From positions 2,480,001-2,544,000 of the forward strand of contig CBDHES010000002.1 of NCBI GenBank assembly GCA_965262175.1: a stretch of DNA of 64,000 nt, written 5' to 3'. Position 1 is the first letter of the stretch. Each line of letters begins with the position of its first letter. Positions 26,187-33,304 of the stretch are shown here, one piece after another. A program made the translations under genes and the position numbers. The stretch comes from CADEDH01 sp965262175. GTDB taxonomy: Bacteria; Actinomycetota; Acidimicrobiia; Acidimicrobiales; SZUA-35. The notes below the pieces were generated by a model. That model saw nothing but the letters and a program-made list of their open reading frames with translations. It was not told the origin of the DNA and did not search any database.

Positions 26187-27232
26187 GCGCCGACGCCCGC
26201 TCCCGACTCGACGCCCTGCCGAGGGCGACGCTCGGCCACTGGCCGACCCCCCTGGTTCGCGCCGATCGGTTCGCCGCCGCCATCGGCGGGGCGACCGGAC
26301 CCGAGATCTGGCTCAAACGTGACGACGCGGGGCCGGTGGCGGCGGCCGGCAACAAGATCCGCAAGTACGAGCTGGTGCTCGGCCAGGCGCTCGCCGACCG
26401 GGCCGAGGTGCTCGTGACCACCGGCGCGGTCCAGTCCAACTCGGCCCGGGCCGGCGCCGCAGCGGCGGCGATGCTGGGGATGGACTGCGTGTTGGTCCTC
26501 TCCGGCGATCGACCCGAGGTCCCCACCGCCAACCTGCTCCTGGCCGAGCTCCTGGGGGCCGACGTCCGCTTCGCCGGACGGGTCGGCTGGGCCGAGCTGA
26601 ACGCTGCCGTCGACGGGGTCGTGACCGAGCTGCGCGACGCCGGACGGCGGGCCGTGGCGGCGCCGGTGGGGTGTTCCTCGCCGCTCGGCTCGCTCGGGTT
26701 CGCCGTCGCCTTCTGTGAGCTCGATGCCCAGCTTCGGGCCCTCGATCTCGAACCGGCCGCCATCGTCCACACCACCACGTCGGGTGGGACCCACGCCGGC
26801 CTCCTGGTCGGTCGGGCCGTCACCGGTCGCGATGTCCGCCTCATCGGCGTCGACGCTGGCCGCATCTACGATCCGCCGGGCCGCCCGGTGGCCGCCCTGG
26901 CTCGTCGGGCGGCGGCCTTGCTCGACCTCGATCTCGACCTCACCGCCGATGATGTGGAGATCGTCACGACCCAGGTCGGGGACCGGTATGGGGCCCACAC
27001 CGAGGAGGCCGACGGGGCGATCGGCCTCCTGGCCCGCACCGAGGCGATCGTCGCCGACCCGATCTACTCGGGGAAGGGACTGGCTGGGCTGGTGGAGCTG
27101 GTGCGCCGCGGCCCGGTCGACGGACCCATCGTGTTCTGGCACACCGGCGGCTACCACGCCCTGTTCGACCCGGCCCACGGCACCTCGACGCTGGAAGGCG
27201 CTCAGGTCGGATCGGGTTCGGCGATCCGGTAG
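26183..27232 (+). CDS. PLP-dependent D-cysteine desulfhydrase / ACC deaminase-family enzyme
   Basis: A 349-residue fold-type II PLP enzyme. The cofactor lysine is Lys58 in GNKIRKYELV, with the substrate-binding VTTGAVQSNSARA following, and the phosphate loop is likely HTTTSGGTHAGLL. Such enzymes split D-cysteine to pyruvate, H2S and ammonia, or open 1-aminocyclopropane-1-carboxylate; the sequence alone does not choose, though desulfhydrase is more usual. Its GTG overlaps the stop of the CinA-like gene. The 3' end overlaps the convergent amidohydrolase gene by 31 bases. Confidence 0.83.
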   Translation: MSADARSRLDALPRATLGHWPTPLVRADRFAAAIGGATGPEIWLKRDDAGPVAAAGNKIRKYELVLGQALADRAEVLVTTGAVQSNSARAGAAAAAMLGMDCVLVLSGDRPEVPTANLLLAELLGADVRFAGRVGWAELNAAVDGVVTELRDAGRRAVAAPVGCSSPLGSLGFAVAFCELDAQLRALDLEPAAIVHTTTSGGTHAGLLVGRAVTGRDVRLIGVDAGRIYDPPGRPVAALARRAAALLDLDLDLTADDVEIVTTQVGDRYGAHTEEADGAIGLLARTEAIVADPIYSGKGLAGLVELVRRGPVDGPIVFWHTGGYHALFDPAHGTSTLEGAQVGSGSAIR

Positions 27233-28209
27233 ACCCGGCGGGCGGTCCCGGCGAACAGCTCGGCCCGTTCGTCGGGGGAGTAGCCGGCCGAGGCCCGCTT
27301 GAAGGTGTTCCACAGCACGACGTAGGGCGTCGTCTCGCCGTCGACCGGGAAGTTCGACTCGAACATGCACCGGGACGGCCCGAAGGTGTCGATGGCGAAC
27401 CAGATGTCGTCGCCCCACCGGCCCAACAGCTGCTGCGATGTCGGCGGTTGATCGCGGTGGTGCCACGCCGCTCCGAACCGGGTCATCCCGATGCCGCCGA
27501 TCTTGAGCACGACGTTGTCGTGGCGGGCCAGGCGGGTCAGGCCGCCGCGCAGTTCGGCCCTGACGTCCTCGGGGGACTCGGCGTACCGGCCCACCCCGAT
27601 CGGCCCGCCGAGGTGGTTGACCACGATCGTCAGGTCGGGCACGGCTCGGGCCAGGTCGCCCACCATGTCCAGCTGGGGGTGGTACTGCCAGGCATCGAAG
27701 CTGAGCCCCATCGCCGCCAGCGTGGCCGCCCCGTGTTGGAACGTCTCGTCCCGATAGAGATCGGGCGGCGGCCGGACCCGGGAGGTCGGAACGGCCGGAT
27801 CATCGGCCCGGGCACCGGAGTGGCGGATCCCCCGGAACCGGTCGCCGGCCTCGACGAGGTGACCCTCGAGGACCTCGGCCACCGCCGGACCGAGGGTGAG
27901 GTCGGCATGACCGACGATGGCGGCGATGGTCGCTCCCGGTCGGCGCTCGCTCTCCGTCGCAGCTCGGGCCACGTAGCGGGTCTCACCGATCGGCCGGAGG
28001 TGGTCGGGGCCGGTCTCGAAGTAGCTGGCGCCACAATCGATGAACACGGTCTGGACCACCCGGTGGCCCGAGGCGGTGTCGACGCACAGATCGTCGAGGG
28101 TGTACGCACCGAGCCGCGACTCCCAGAGATGGTGGTGGGCGTCGACGATCTCCAGGTCTCCTTCGATGGCCTCCTCGGGCGAAGCGTCGAGCCAGGAGCG
28201 ATCCAGCAC
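27202..28209 (-). CDS. amidohydrolase family 2 (TIM-barrel metal-dependent hydrolase)
   Basis: A 335-residue amidohydrolase-2 protein. Near the N-terminus VDAHHHLWESRLG supplies the H-x-H metal ligands; later VVNHLGGPIG and a late aspartate region SRCMFESNFPVDGE (the usual C-terminal ...SNFP.D signature) complete the barrel site. Relatives act as lactonases for aldonolactones or as decarboxylases (2-pyrone-4,6-dicarboxylate lactonase, ACMS decarboxylase). Starts at GTG with TACGAT 8 bases upstream and no ribosome site. Confidence 0.85.
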   Translation of the reverse strand: MLDRSWLDASPEEAIEGDLEIVDAHHHLWESRLGAYTLDDLCVDTASGHRVVQTVFIDCGASYFETGPDHLRPIGETRYVARAATESERRPGATIAAIVGHADLTLGPAVAEVLEGHLVEAGDRFRGIRHSGARADDPAVPTSRVRPPPDLYRDETFQHGAATLAAMGLSFDAWQYHPQLDMVGDLARAVPDLTIVVNHLGGPIGVGRYAESPEDVRAELRGGLTRLARHDNVVLKIGGIGMTRFGAAWHHRDQPPTSQQLLGRWGDDIWFAIDTFGPSRCMFESNFPVDGETTPYVVLWNTFKRASAGYSPDERAELFAGTARRVYRIAEPDPT

Positions 28210-28217
28210 CAGTTCGA

Positions 28218-28223
28218 ATCGTA
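28218..28223 (-). promoter_or_regulatory. leaderless -10 box (TACGAT) for the amidohydrolase gene
   Basis: On the minus strand TACGAT ends 8 bases before the GTG at 28209; no ribosome site. Confidence 0.45.
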
Positions 28224-28375
28224 GAGTCCGCGGGATGTCGTGTCAGAGACCGAGCCTGGGGCGTGGTCGATTCGGCCCTCGAACAGCTTCCGCCCTCAGG
28301 TCTCGTCGTCTGGCACCGATGTCACCATCAGGTGCCGATGTGGCTGGGGGGCCGGGTCGATGGAGGTGAGGGTGG

Positions 28376-29557
28376 ATGTGGTCGAGGTTTCGGAGCGCTC
28401 CTGAGCTCCACGACGGGTTCGTGGCGGTCAGGGATGCGCTGCTCCGGTCCCAGGCGGTCGTCGAGTTCTCCCCCGATGGCCGGGTGCTGACCGCCAACGA
28501 GAACTTCCTCGCCACGCTGGGGTACCGGCTCGACGAGATCGTCGACCAGCACCATCGACTGTTCGTCGCCGACGCGGAGGCCGAGTCGGCCCGCTACCGA
28601 GCGTTCTGGTCGGCGCTGGCCGGTGGTGAGTTCAAGGCCGGGGAGTACCGCCGGGTTCGCAAGGACGGCTCGGATGTCTGGATCCAGGCCACCTACAACC
28701 CCGTCCTCGACGCCGGAGGCCACGTGGTGAAGGTCGTGAAGTTCGCGTCGGACGTCACCGCCCAGAAGGTCGCCCAGCGGGAGGCGATCGGCCGAAGCCA
28801 GGGGGTGATCGAGTTCGAGCCCGATGGCACGATCGTGACCGCCAACGACTCGTTCCTCGCCGTCGTGGGCTACTCGCTCGACGAACTCAGGGGTCGGCAC
28901 CACCGGATCTTCATGCCGACCGACATCGACGGGTCGGCCGGCTACGAGACGTTCTGGGCGTCGTTGGCGCAGGGTGACGTGAAGCAGGGCGAGTTCCGCC
29001 GGGTCGGTCGGGACGGGACGGAGATCTGGCTTCGCGGGGCGTACAACCCGGTGTTCGACGCGTCGGGAACCGTCGTCCGGGTCGTCAAGCACGTCACCGA
29101 CATCACCGCCGAGGTCGCCGCTCAGCAGGAGTCGCAGCGGATCAGCTCCGACATCTCCGTCAGTCTGGGGCGGATGAACGAGGTGATCCCCCAGGCCTCG
29201 TCGAAGATCCGGGAGCTCCACTCGGCCAGCTCGATGGTCGACAGCGTGCTCGACGTCATCCAGGCGCTGGCCAGCCAGACCAATCTGCTCGCCCTGAACG
29301 CCACGATCGAGTCGGCCCGGGCCGGTGAAGCTGGCCGGGGCTTCGCCGTCGTGGCCAACGAGGTGAAGTTGCTGGCCGCCGAGACCAGCAAGGCAGCCGA
29401 CGACATCGGGACCAACATCCATCAGATCCAGGGGGAGATCGAGGATGTCGTCGCCCTGATCGAGCGCATCGCCGAGTCGGCCGGTGAGGTCGCCGTCCTG
29501 ACCTCCTCCTCGCCCGAAACGGCGATGGTCGACGCCGAGGCGTCGGCGCTGGGCTGA
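28376..29557 (+). CDS. soluble PAS-PAS methyl-accepting chemotaxis-type protein
   Basis: A 393-residue cytoplasmic receptor without membrane segments. Two tandem, similar PAS domains occupy about 20-135 and 140-255; each has a core like VEFSPDGRVLTANENFLATL and a PAC end like VKVVKFASDVTA. They are followed by a compact MCP signalling region with the conserved tip QTNLLALNATIESARAGEAG and GRGFAVVANEVKLLA. It is shorter than usual after the tip and ends in a Ser/Ala tail. PAS domains of this BdlA/Aer-like type may bind haem or flavin and sense redox. No chemotaxis genes are adjacent, so its partner is unknown. Confidence 0.85.
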   Translation: MWSRFRSAPELHDGFVAVRDALLRSQAVVEFSPDGRVLTANENFLATLGYRLDEIVDQHHRLFVADAEAESARYRAFWSALAGGEFKAGEYRRVRKDGSDVWIQATYNPVLDAGGHVVKVVKFASDVTAQKVAQREAIGRSQGVIEFEPDGTIVTANDSFLAVVGYSLDELRGRHHRIFMPTDIDGSAGYETFWASLAQGDVKQGEFRRVGRDGTEIWLRGAYNPVFDASGTVVRVVKHVTDITAEVAAQQESQRISSDISVSLGRMNEVIPQASSKIRELHSASSMVDSVLDVIQALASQTNLLALNATIESARAGEAGRGFAVVANEVKLLAAETSKAADDIGTNIHQIQGEIEDVVALIERIAESAGEVAVLTSSSPETAMVDAEASALG

Positions 29558-29573
29558 CCGACCGCCGGAGGGG

Positions 29574-30497
29574 TCAGGCGAAGTTCAGCCGGTGACCCTC
29601 GCAGTGCCACTCGTGGGCCACGAGCGTGCCGAACGCCGACGCGGTGATGTAGGCGGTCCGGAGCTCGGGTCCGCCGAAGCAGACGTTGGTGACCATCGGG
29701 TCGCCGGGAACGGGGACGAGGGCCCGGATCGTGCCGTCGGGGGCGAAGGCGGTGATCGCCCCGGCCCCGAGCGTGGCCACGCACACGTTGCCCTCGGCGT
29801 CGACCGCCATCGAGTCGACCCGGCTCTCGCCGGCGACCGAGCCCAGGAGGCGGGCCGGGGCCCCGCCCGACGAGGTCAGCTGCTGCCCGGCGGGAGCGAT
29901 CACCCCCGGGCCGGCCAACTCCCAATACCAGACCCGGCCGGTCATCGTCTCCGCGTAGTAGAGGCGGTCCTCGTCGGGCGACAGGGCGATCCCGTTCGGG
30001 GTGACCAGCGGCCGGGCCACCACGGCGATCGAGGAGCCATCGGGCTGGGCGTAGTAGACCGCGCCCCGGTCGAAGGTGGTGTCCCGACCCTTGCCCAGAT
30101 CGGTGAAGTAGATGCCGCCGTGGCGGTCGAGCACGAGGTCGTTGGGCCCCCGCAACGGCCAACCGTCACACTCGGTGTACAGCACGTCGACCTCGCCCGT
30201 GTCGGGATCGACCCGTTGCAGGGAGCCGCCGGCGTAGTCGGGGGGCTGGGTGCCGGGGAGGAGCATCCCGTCGACGTGGCGCCAGGCGAAGCCGCCGTTG
30301 TTGCACACGTAGACGGCACCGTCGGGCCCGAGGGCGGCGCCGTTGGGACCGCCCCCGCAGTCGGCCACGACCTCGACCGTCCCGTCGGGGGTCACCCGGC
30401 TGAGGGTTCGACGCTCGATCTCGACCAGCAGCACCGACCCGTCGTCGAGGGCGATCGGGCCCTCGGGGAAGCGAAGACCTTCGGCAACGATTCGCAT
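29574..30497 (-). CDS. SMP-30/gluconolactonase-family beta-propeller protein
   Basis: A 307-residue six-bladed propeller. Metal-site residues are seen as the N-terminal glutamate (GLRFPEGPI), Asn in RGPNDLVLDRHGGIYFTDLG, Asn in VTPNGIALSPDEDRLYYAET and Asp in ESRVDSMAVDAEGNVCVATL. Such enzymes hydrolyse sugar or other lactones using Ca2+ or Zn2+. No signal peptide, so cytoplasmic. ATG start with TAGAAC 7 bases upstream. It is tail-to-tail with the PAS-MCP gene with a 16-base gap. Confidence 0.88.
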   Translation of the reverse strand: MRIVAEGLRFPEGPIALDDGSVLLVEIERRTLSRVTPDGTVEVVADCGGGPNGAALGPDGAVYVCNNGGFAWRHVDGMLLPGTQPPDYAGGSLQRVDPDTGEVDVLYTECDGWPLRGPNDLVLDRHGGIYFTDLGKGRDTTFDRGAVYYAQPDGSSIAVVARPLVTPNGIALSPDEDRLYYAETMTGRVWYWELAGPGVIAPAGQQLTSSGGAPARLLGSVAGESRVDSMAVDAEGNVCVATLGAGAITAFAPDGTIRALVPVPGDPMVTNVCFGGPELRTAYITASAFGTLVAHEWHCEGHRLNFA

Positions 30498-30504
30498 TCG
30501 AGAG

Positions 30505-30510
30505 GTTCTA
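30505..30510 (-). promoter_or_regulatory. leaderless -10 box (TAGAAC) for the SMP-30 gene
   Basis: On the minus strand TAGAAC ends 7 bases before the ATG at 30497, with no ribosome site. Confidence 0.45.
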
Positions 30511-30618
30511 CTCCCTCGCCCGGCCCGGGAGCCAGACCGCCCGGCCGCCCTGCCGCCGCCCTGCCGCCGGGCCGGCGGTGGAGGTGAGCGGTCGACGGGT
30601 GGCGTCGGTGGGCGGCGG

Positions 30619-31275
30619 TCAGGCCGTCCGGAATCGGCGGACGTGGTCGGGGACGTCGACCTCCATCCGCATCGCCGGGTCGGTCTCCGGAGCGCCGAAC
30701 ACCTCGGTCACCGGGACGATGCCGGCCCAGATCGGGAGGTCGTAGTCCTCGTCGTCGTCGCCGGGAGGGCCGGTCCGGATCTTGGCCGACGCCTCGGTGA
30801 TCGGCAGGCTCAGCACGGTCGTCGCTCGAACCTCGGTGTCGGTCATCGGGCGGAGGAACGGGTTCCGTCCTGGCGTCAGGACCTCCATGAGGTGGTCGAG
30901 GGCAGCAGGTTTGTCGGCGTCGGGGACCACGGATGGTCGGCCGATGACGGTGACCGATCGGTAGTTGATCGAGTGGTGGAACGCCGAGCGGGCCAACACG
31001 AACCCATCGACGATCGTGGCGGTCACCGAGATCTCCTGGGTCTTGGCGGTGCGGAGCATCCGGGACGCCGGCGAGCCGTGGAGCAGCAGCTCGTCACCTC
31101 GTCGAGCGTGGAGGGTGGGGACCACGATGGGCACGTCGTCGACCACGATGCCGACGTGGCACACGTACGAGTCGTCGAGGATCGAGTGGACGGTCTCGAC
31201 GTCGTAGGCACCGCGGCGGGCCACTCGCTTGACGGTGGTGCGCTCGGTTTGGAGGTCGGTGGTCGGATCGGTCAT
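30619..31275 (-). CDS. pyridoxamine-5'-phosphate-oxidase-like flavin-binding protein
   Basis: A 218-residue split-barrel protein of the NimA/PNPOx-like class. Typical segments are the start VKRVARRGAYDVETVHSILD, SYVCHVGIVVDDVPIVVPTL, the strand ELLLHGSPASRMLRTAKT and SAFHHSINYRSVTVIGRPSV. These proteins bind FMN or haem and act as reductases, B6-salvage enzymes or resistance proteins. Its ATG overlaps the stop of the rhodanese gene (ATGA) and has AAGGAG upstream. The operon diverges from a MocR-type, PLP-fold regulator, a context that favours a link to vitamin B6. Confidence 0.85.
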   Translation of the reverse strand: MTDPTTDLQTERTTVKRVARRGAYDVETVHSILDDSYVCHVGIVVDDVPIVVPTLHARRGDELLLHGSPASRMLRTAKTQEISVTATIVDGFVLARSAFHHSINYRSVTVIGRPSVVPDADKPAALDHLMEVLTPGRNPFLRPMTDTEVRATTVLSLPITEASAKIRTGPPGDDDEDYDLPIWAGIVPVTEVFGAPETDPAMRMEVDVPDHVRRFRTA

Positions 31276-31715
31276 GTCAGCGCTCCTTCGCCGGTGGTCA
31301 GGGTGAAGCCCTCGTCGAGCCAGCCGGTGACGCCGCCGATCATCTTCTTGACCGGGCGGCCCAGCCGGGCCAGGCGGAGGGCGGCCTTGTCGGCCCCGTT
31401 GCAATGGGGGCCGGCGCAGTACACGACGAACAGCGTCTCGGGCGGGTAGACGGCCAGGGTCGCGTCATCGATGTCGGGATGGGGGAGGTTGGTGGCCCCG
31501 GCGACGTGGCCGCCGGCGAACCCCTCCGACGAGCGCACGTCGAGCAGGACGAACCCCGGGGTGGGGGCGGCCAGGCTGGCATGCACGTCCCAGCAGTCGG
31601 TCTCGAACTCGAGCAACGACTCGAAGTGGGCGGCGGCCCGGGCCGCCGAAGCGGCCGGGGTCTCGGCGACCGCGGTCGTCGGGACCGGGGTGGTCACGGT
31701 GTCGGTTGGCTCCAT
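31272..31715 (-). CDS. rhodanese-domain protein
   Basis: A 147-residue single rhodanese domain preceded by a Thr/Pro-rich N-terminus. VLLDVRSSEGFAGGHVAGAT is the CH2A region, and the catalytic loop cysteine lies in VVYCAGPHCNGADKAALRLA, a CAGPHC loop of the single-domain sulfurtransferase type. It would carry persulfide or detoxify cyanide/thiosulfate. First gene of the operon with the FMN-binding protein; the ATG at 31715 has GAGGAGG upstream and the GGTAC operator array begins 30 bp further on. Confidence 0.88.
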   Translation of the reverse strand: MEPTDTVTTPVPTTAVAETPAASAARAAAHFESLLEFETDCWDVHASLAAPTPGFVLLDVRSSEGFAGGHVAGATNLPHPDIDDATLAVYPPETLFVVYCAGPHCNGADKAALRLARLGRPVKKMIGGVTGWLDEGFTLTTGEGALT

Positions 31716-31745
31716 CGGGCCTCGCCTCCTCGCCGGGAGTTGGTT

Positions 31746-31818
31746 GGTACAAGGTATCGTTCTGGTACGGAGGATTGTTCTGGTACAAATCTTGCTATGT
31801 ACCGGTTCAAACGGTACC
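31746..31818. promoter_or_regulatory. GGTAC operator array between the rhodanese operon and the MocR-type regulator
   Basis: GGTAC occurs at 31746, 31764 and 31782 with an exact 18-bp period; the second and third lie within TTCTGGTACnnA. An inverted copy GTACC follows at 31799 and a palindromic GGTACC at 31813. TATGTA at 31796-31801 may be the -10 of the regulator gene. Direct repeats plus an inverted copy in a shared promoter are typical of MocR/PdxR autoregulators, so the adjacent regulator is the likely binder. Confidence 0.65.
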
Positions 31819-31827
31819 GTAGCCGAG

Positions 31828-33141
31828 GTGTCCTCGCCGAGCAACGCCCGGGAACTGGCGGCCGCCATCGAAGCCCGGATCGCAGCCGGTGAGCTCAAGG
31901 CCGGAGACCGCCTCGATCCCGTTCGGGCGGTCGCCGAGTCGTCGGGGCTGGCGGCCAACACCGTGGCCGCCGCCTACCGAGCGTTGGGGGAGCGGGGCTT
32001 GGTTCAGGGGCGGGGGCGGCGGGGTACGTTCGTCTCGGCCCGGCCGTCGATCGCCTCCTTCGTCGCCGCTGACCGGGTCCCGTCCGGCGTGGTCGATCTC
32101 GCCACCGGGAACCCCGACCGTCGGTTGCTGCCCGATCTGGGGCCGGCGCTCACCTCGATCTCCTCGTCACCGGTCGCCTATGAGGATCCGGCGGTCGACC
32201 CTCGGCTGGGAGATCTTCTGGCGGCCGACCTGGCGGCCGACGGGGTGGCGGTCGGCGAGCTGTGCGTCGTCGGCGGTGCCCTCGATGGCATCGAGCGGAT
32301 CCTCGTCGCCCATCTCCGACCGGGGGATCGGGTAGCTATCGAGGACCCGGGCTACGCGTCGGTCGTCGAGTTGGTGGCGGCGATGGGTCTACGGGCGGTC
32401 TCGGTGCCGGTCGACGCCCAGGGGCCAACCCCCGACGGTGTGGCGGCCGCAGTGGCCGACGGGGTCGAGGCGTTCGTCATCACGCCCCGGGCCCACAACC
32501 CGACCGGAGCGGCCATCGATCGCCCTCGGGCCGTCGATCTGGCGTCGGCGCTCGACGGGCGTCCCGAGGTCCTGGTGATCGTCGACGACCACGCCGGGGC
32601 CGTCGCCGGCGCCCCGTTCGTCATCCCGCCCGCACTCGACGACCGCGAGCGATGGGCCGTGGTCCGGTCGGTCGCCAAGTCGCTCGGTCCCGACCTCCGC
32701 CTGGCCGCCCTCGCCGGCGACGCCACGACCGTGTCCCGGGTCGCCGGTCGGCAGTCGCTTGGCACCGGTTGGGTGTCGCACCTCTTGCAGCGGATCGTGG
32801 CCCAGCTCCTGTCGTCGGCCGAGGTGACAGCCCGTCTCGGCGAGGCCGCCGAGGCCTACGCCACTCGTCGGCGGGTCGTGGTCGACGTCCTCGCTGCGTC
32901 GGGGGTCGAGGGGTGGGGGCGCTCGGGTCTCAACGTCTGGGTTCCGGTCGACGACGAGGCGGCCGTCGTGGCCGGCATGGTGCAGCGGGGCTACGGCATC
33001 CGGTCGGGCGCCCGGTTCCGGCGCCGGGCGGGGCCCGGTGTCCGGCTCAGTATCGGCGGAGCGGGTCTGACCGAGCTGGAGGCCGCGGCCGAGGCCTTGG
33101 CCGATCTCCTCACATCCAGCCGCCAAACGCGGCGAGCATAG
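31828..33141 (+). CDS. MocR-type regulator (GntR winged helix plus aminotransferase fold)
   Basis: A 437-residue regulator. Residues about 8-75 are a GntR wHTH (IEARIAAGELKAGDRLDPVR; LAANTVAAAYRALGERGLV). The rest is a fold-type I aminotransferase domain (DLATGNPDRRLLPDLGPAL; EDPGYASVVELVAAMG; ITPRAHNPTGAA). The PLP lysine is probably in RSVAKSLGPDLRLAALAG. Members bind PLP or an amino-acid adduct to control B6, GABA or taurine genes. It diverges from the rhodanese/PNPOx-like operon and probably controls it through the GGTAC array. The GTG at 31828 gives a normal wHTH start. Confidence 0.88.
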   Translation: MSSPSNARELAAAIEARIAAGELKAGDRLDPVRAVAESSGLAANTVAAAYRALGERGLVQGRGRRGTFVSARPSIASFVAADRVPSGVVDLATGNPDRRLLPDLGPALTSISSSPVAYEDPAVDPRLGDLLAADLAADGVAVGELCVVGGALDGIERILVAHLRPGDRVAIEDPGYASVVELVAAMGLRAVSVPVDAQGPTPDGVAAAVADGVEAFVITPRAHNPTGAAIDRPRAVDLASALDGRPEVLVIVDDHAGAVAGAPFVIPPALDDRERWAVVRSVAKSLGPDLRLAALAGDATTVSRVAGRQSLGTGWVSHLLQRIVAQLLSSAEVTARLGEAAEAYATRRRVVVDVLAASGVEGWGRSGLNVWVPVDDEAAVVAGMVQRGYGIRSGARFRRRAGPGVRLSIGGAGLTELEAAAEALADLLTSSRQTRRA

Positions 33142-33251
33142 CTGTCAACCGGGCACATCTACCTGGGGTTTTGCTCGCCCTGGCCATGGTTCGACAACTG
33201 TTCATCGATGAGTCGACGCCTGTTTACGGGGTCGACGCGTGAAGTCGGTAT

Positions 33252-33270
33252 CCCGGGGGGCGGCCCCGGG
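33252..33270 (+). other. GC hairpin in the leader of the phytase-like gene
   Basis: CCCGGGG at 33252-33258 pairs with CCCCGGG at 33264-33270 across a 5-base loop. It lies 16 bases before the AGAGGAAAGG ribosome site. It could end transcripts from the MocR gene or shape translation, but GC-rich DNA makes such hairpins by chance. Confidence 0.3.
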
Positions 33271-33304
33271 CCCGCGGGGCGTTCAAGAGGAAAGGTGGGT
33301 CCTT

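Noticed and set aside
29557..29574. Terminator in the 16-base gap between the PAS-MCP and SMP-30 genes
   Set aside because: GACCGCCGGAGGGGTC can pair only weakly across the gap, too short to call.
33252..33270. Hairpin before the phytase-like gene as a riboswitch
   Set aside because: It is a single short GC stem with no conserved loop sequences or multi-helix architecture.
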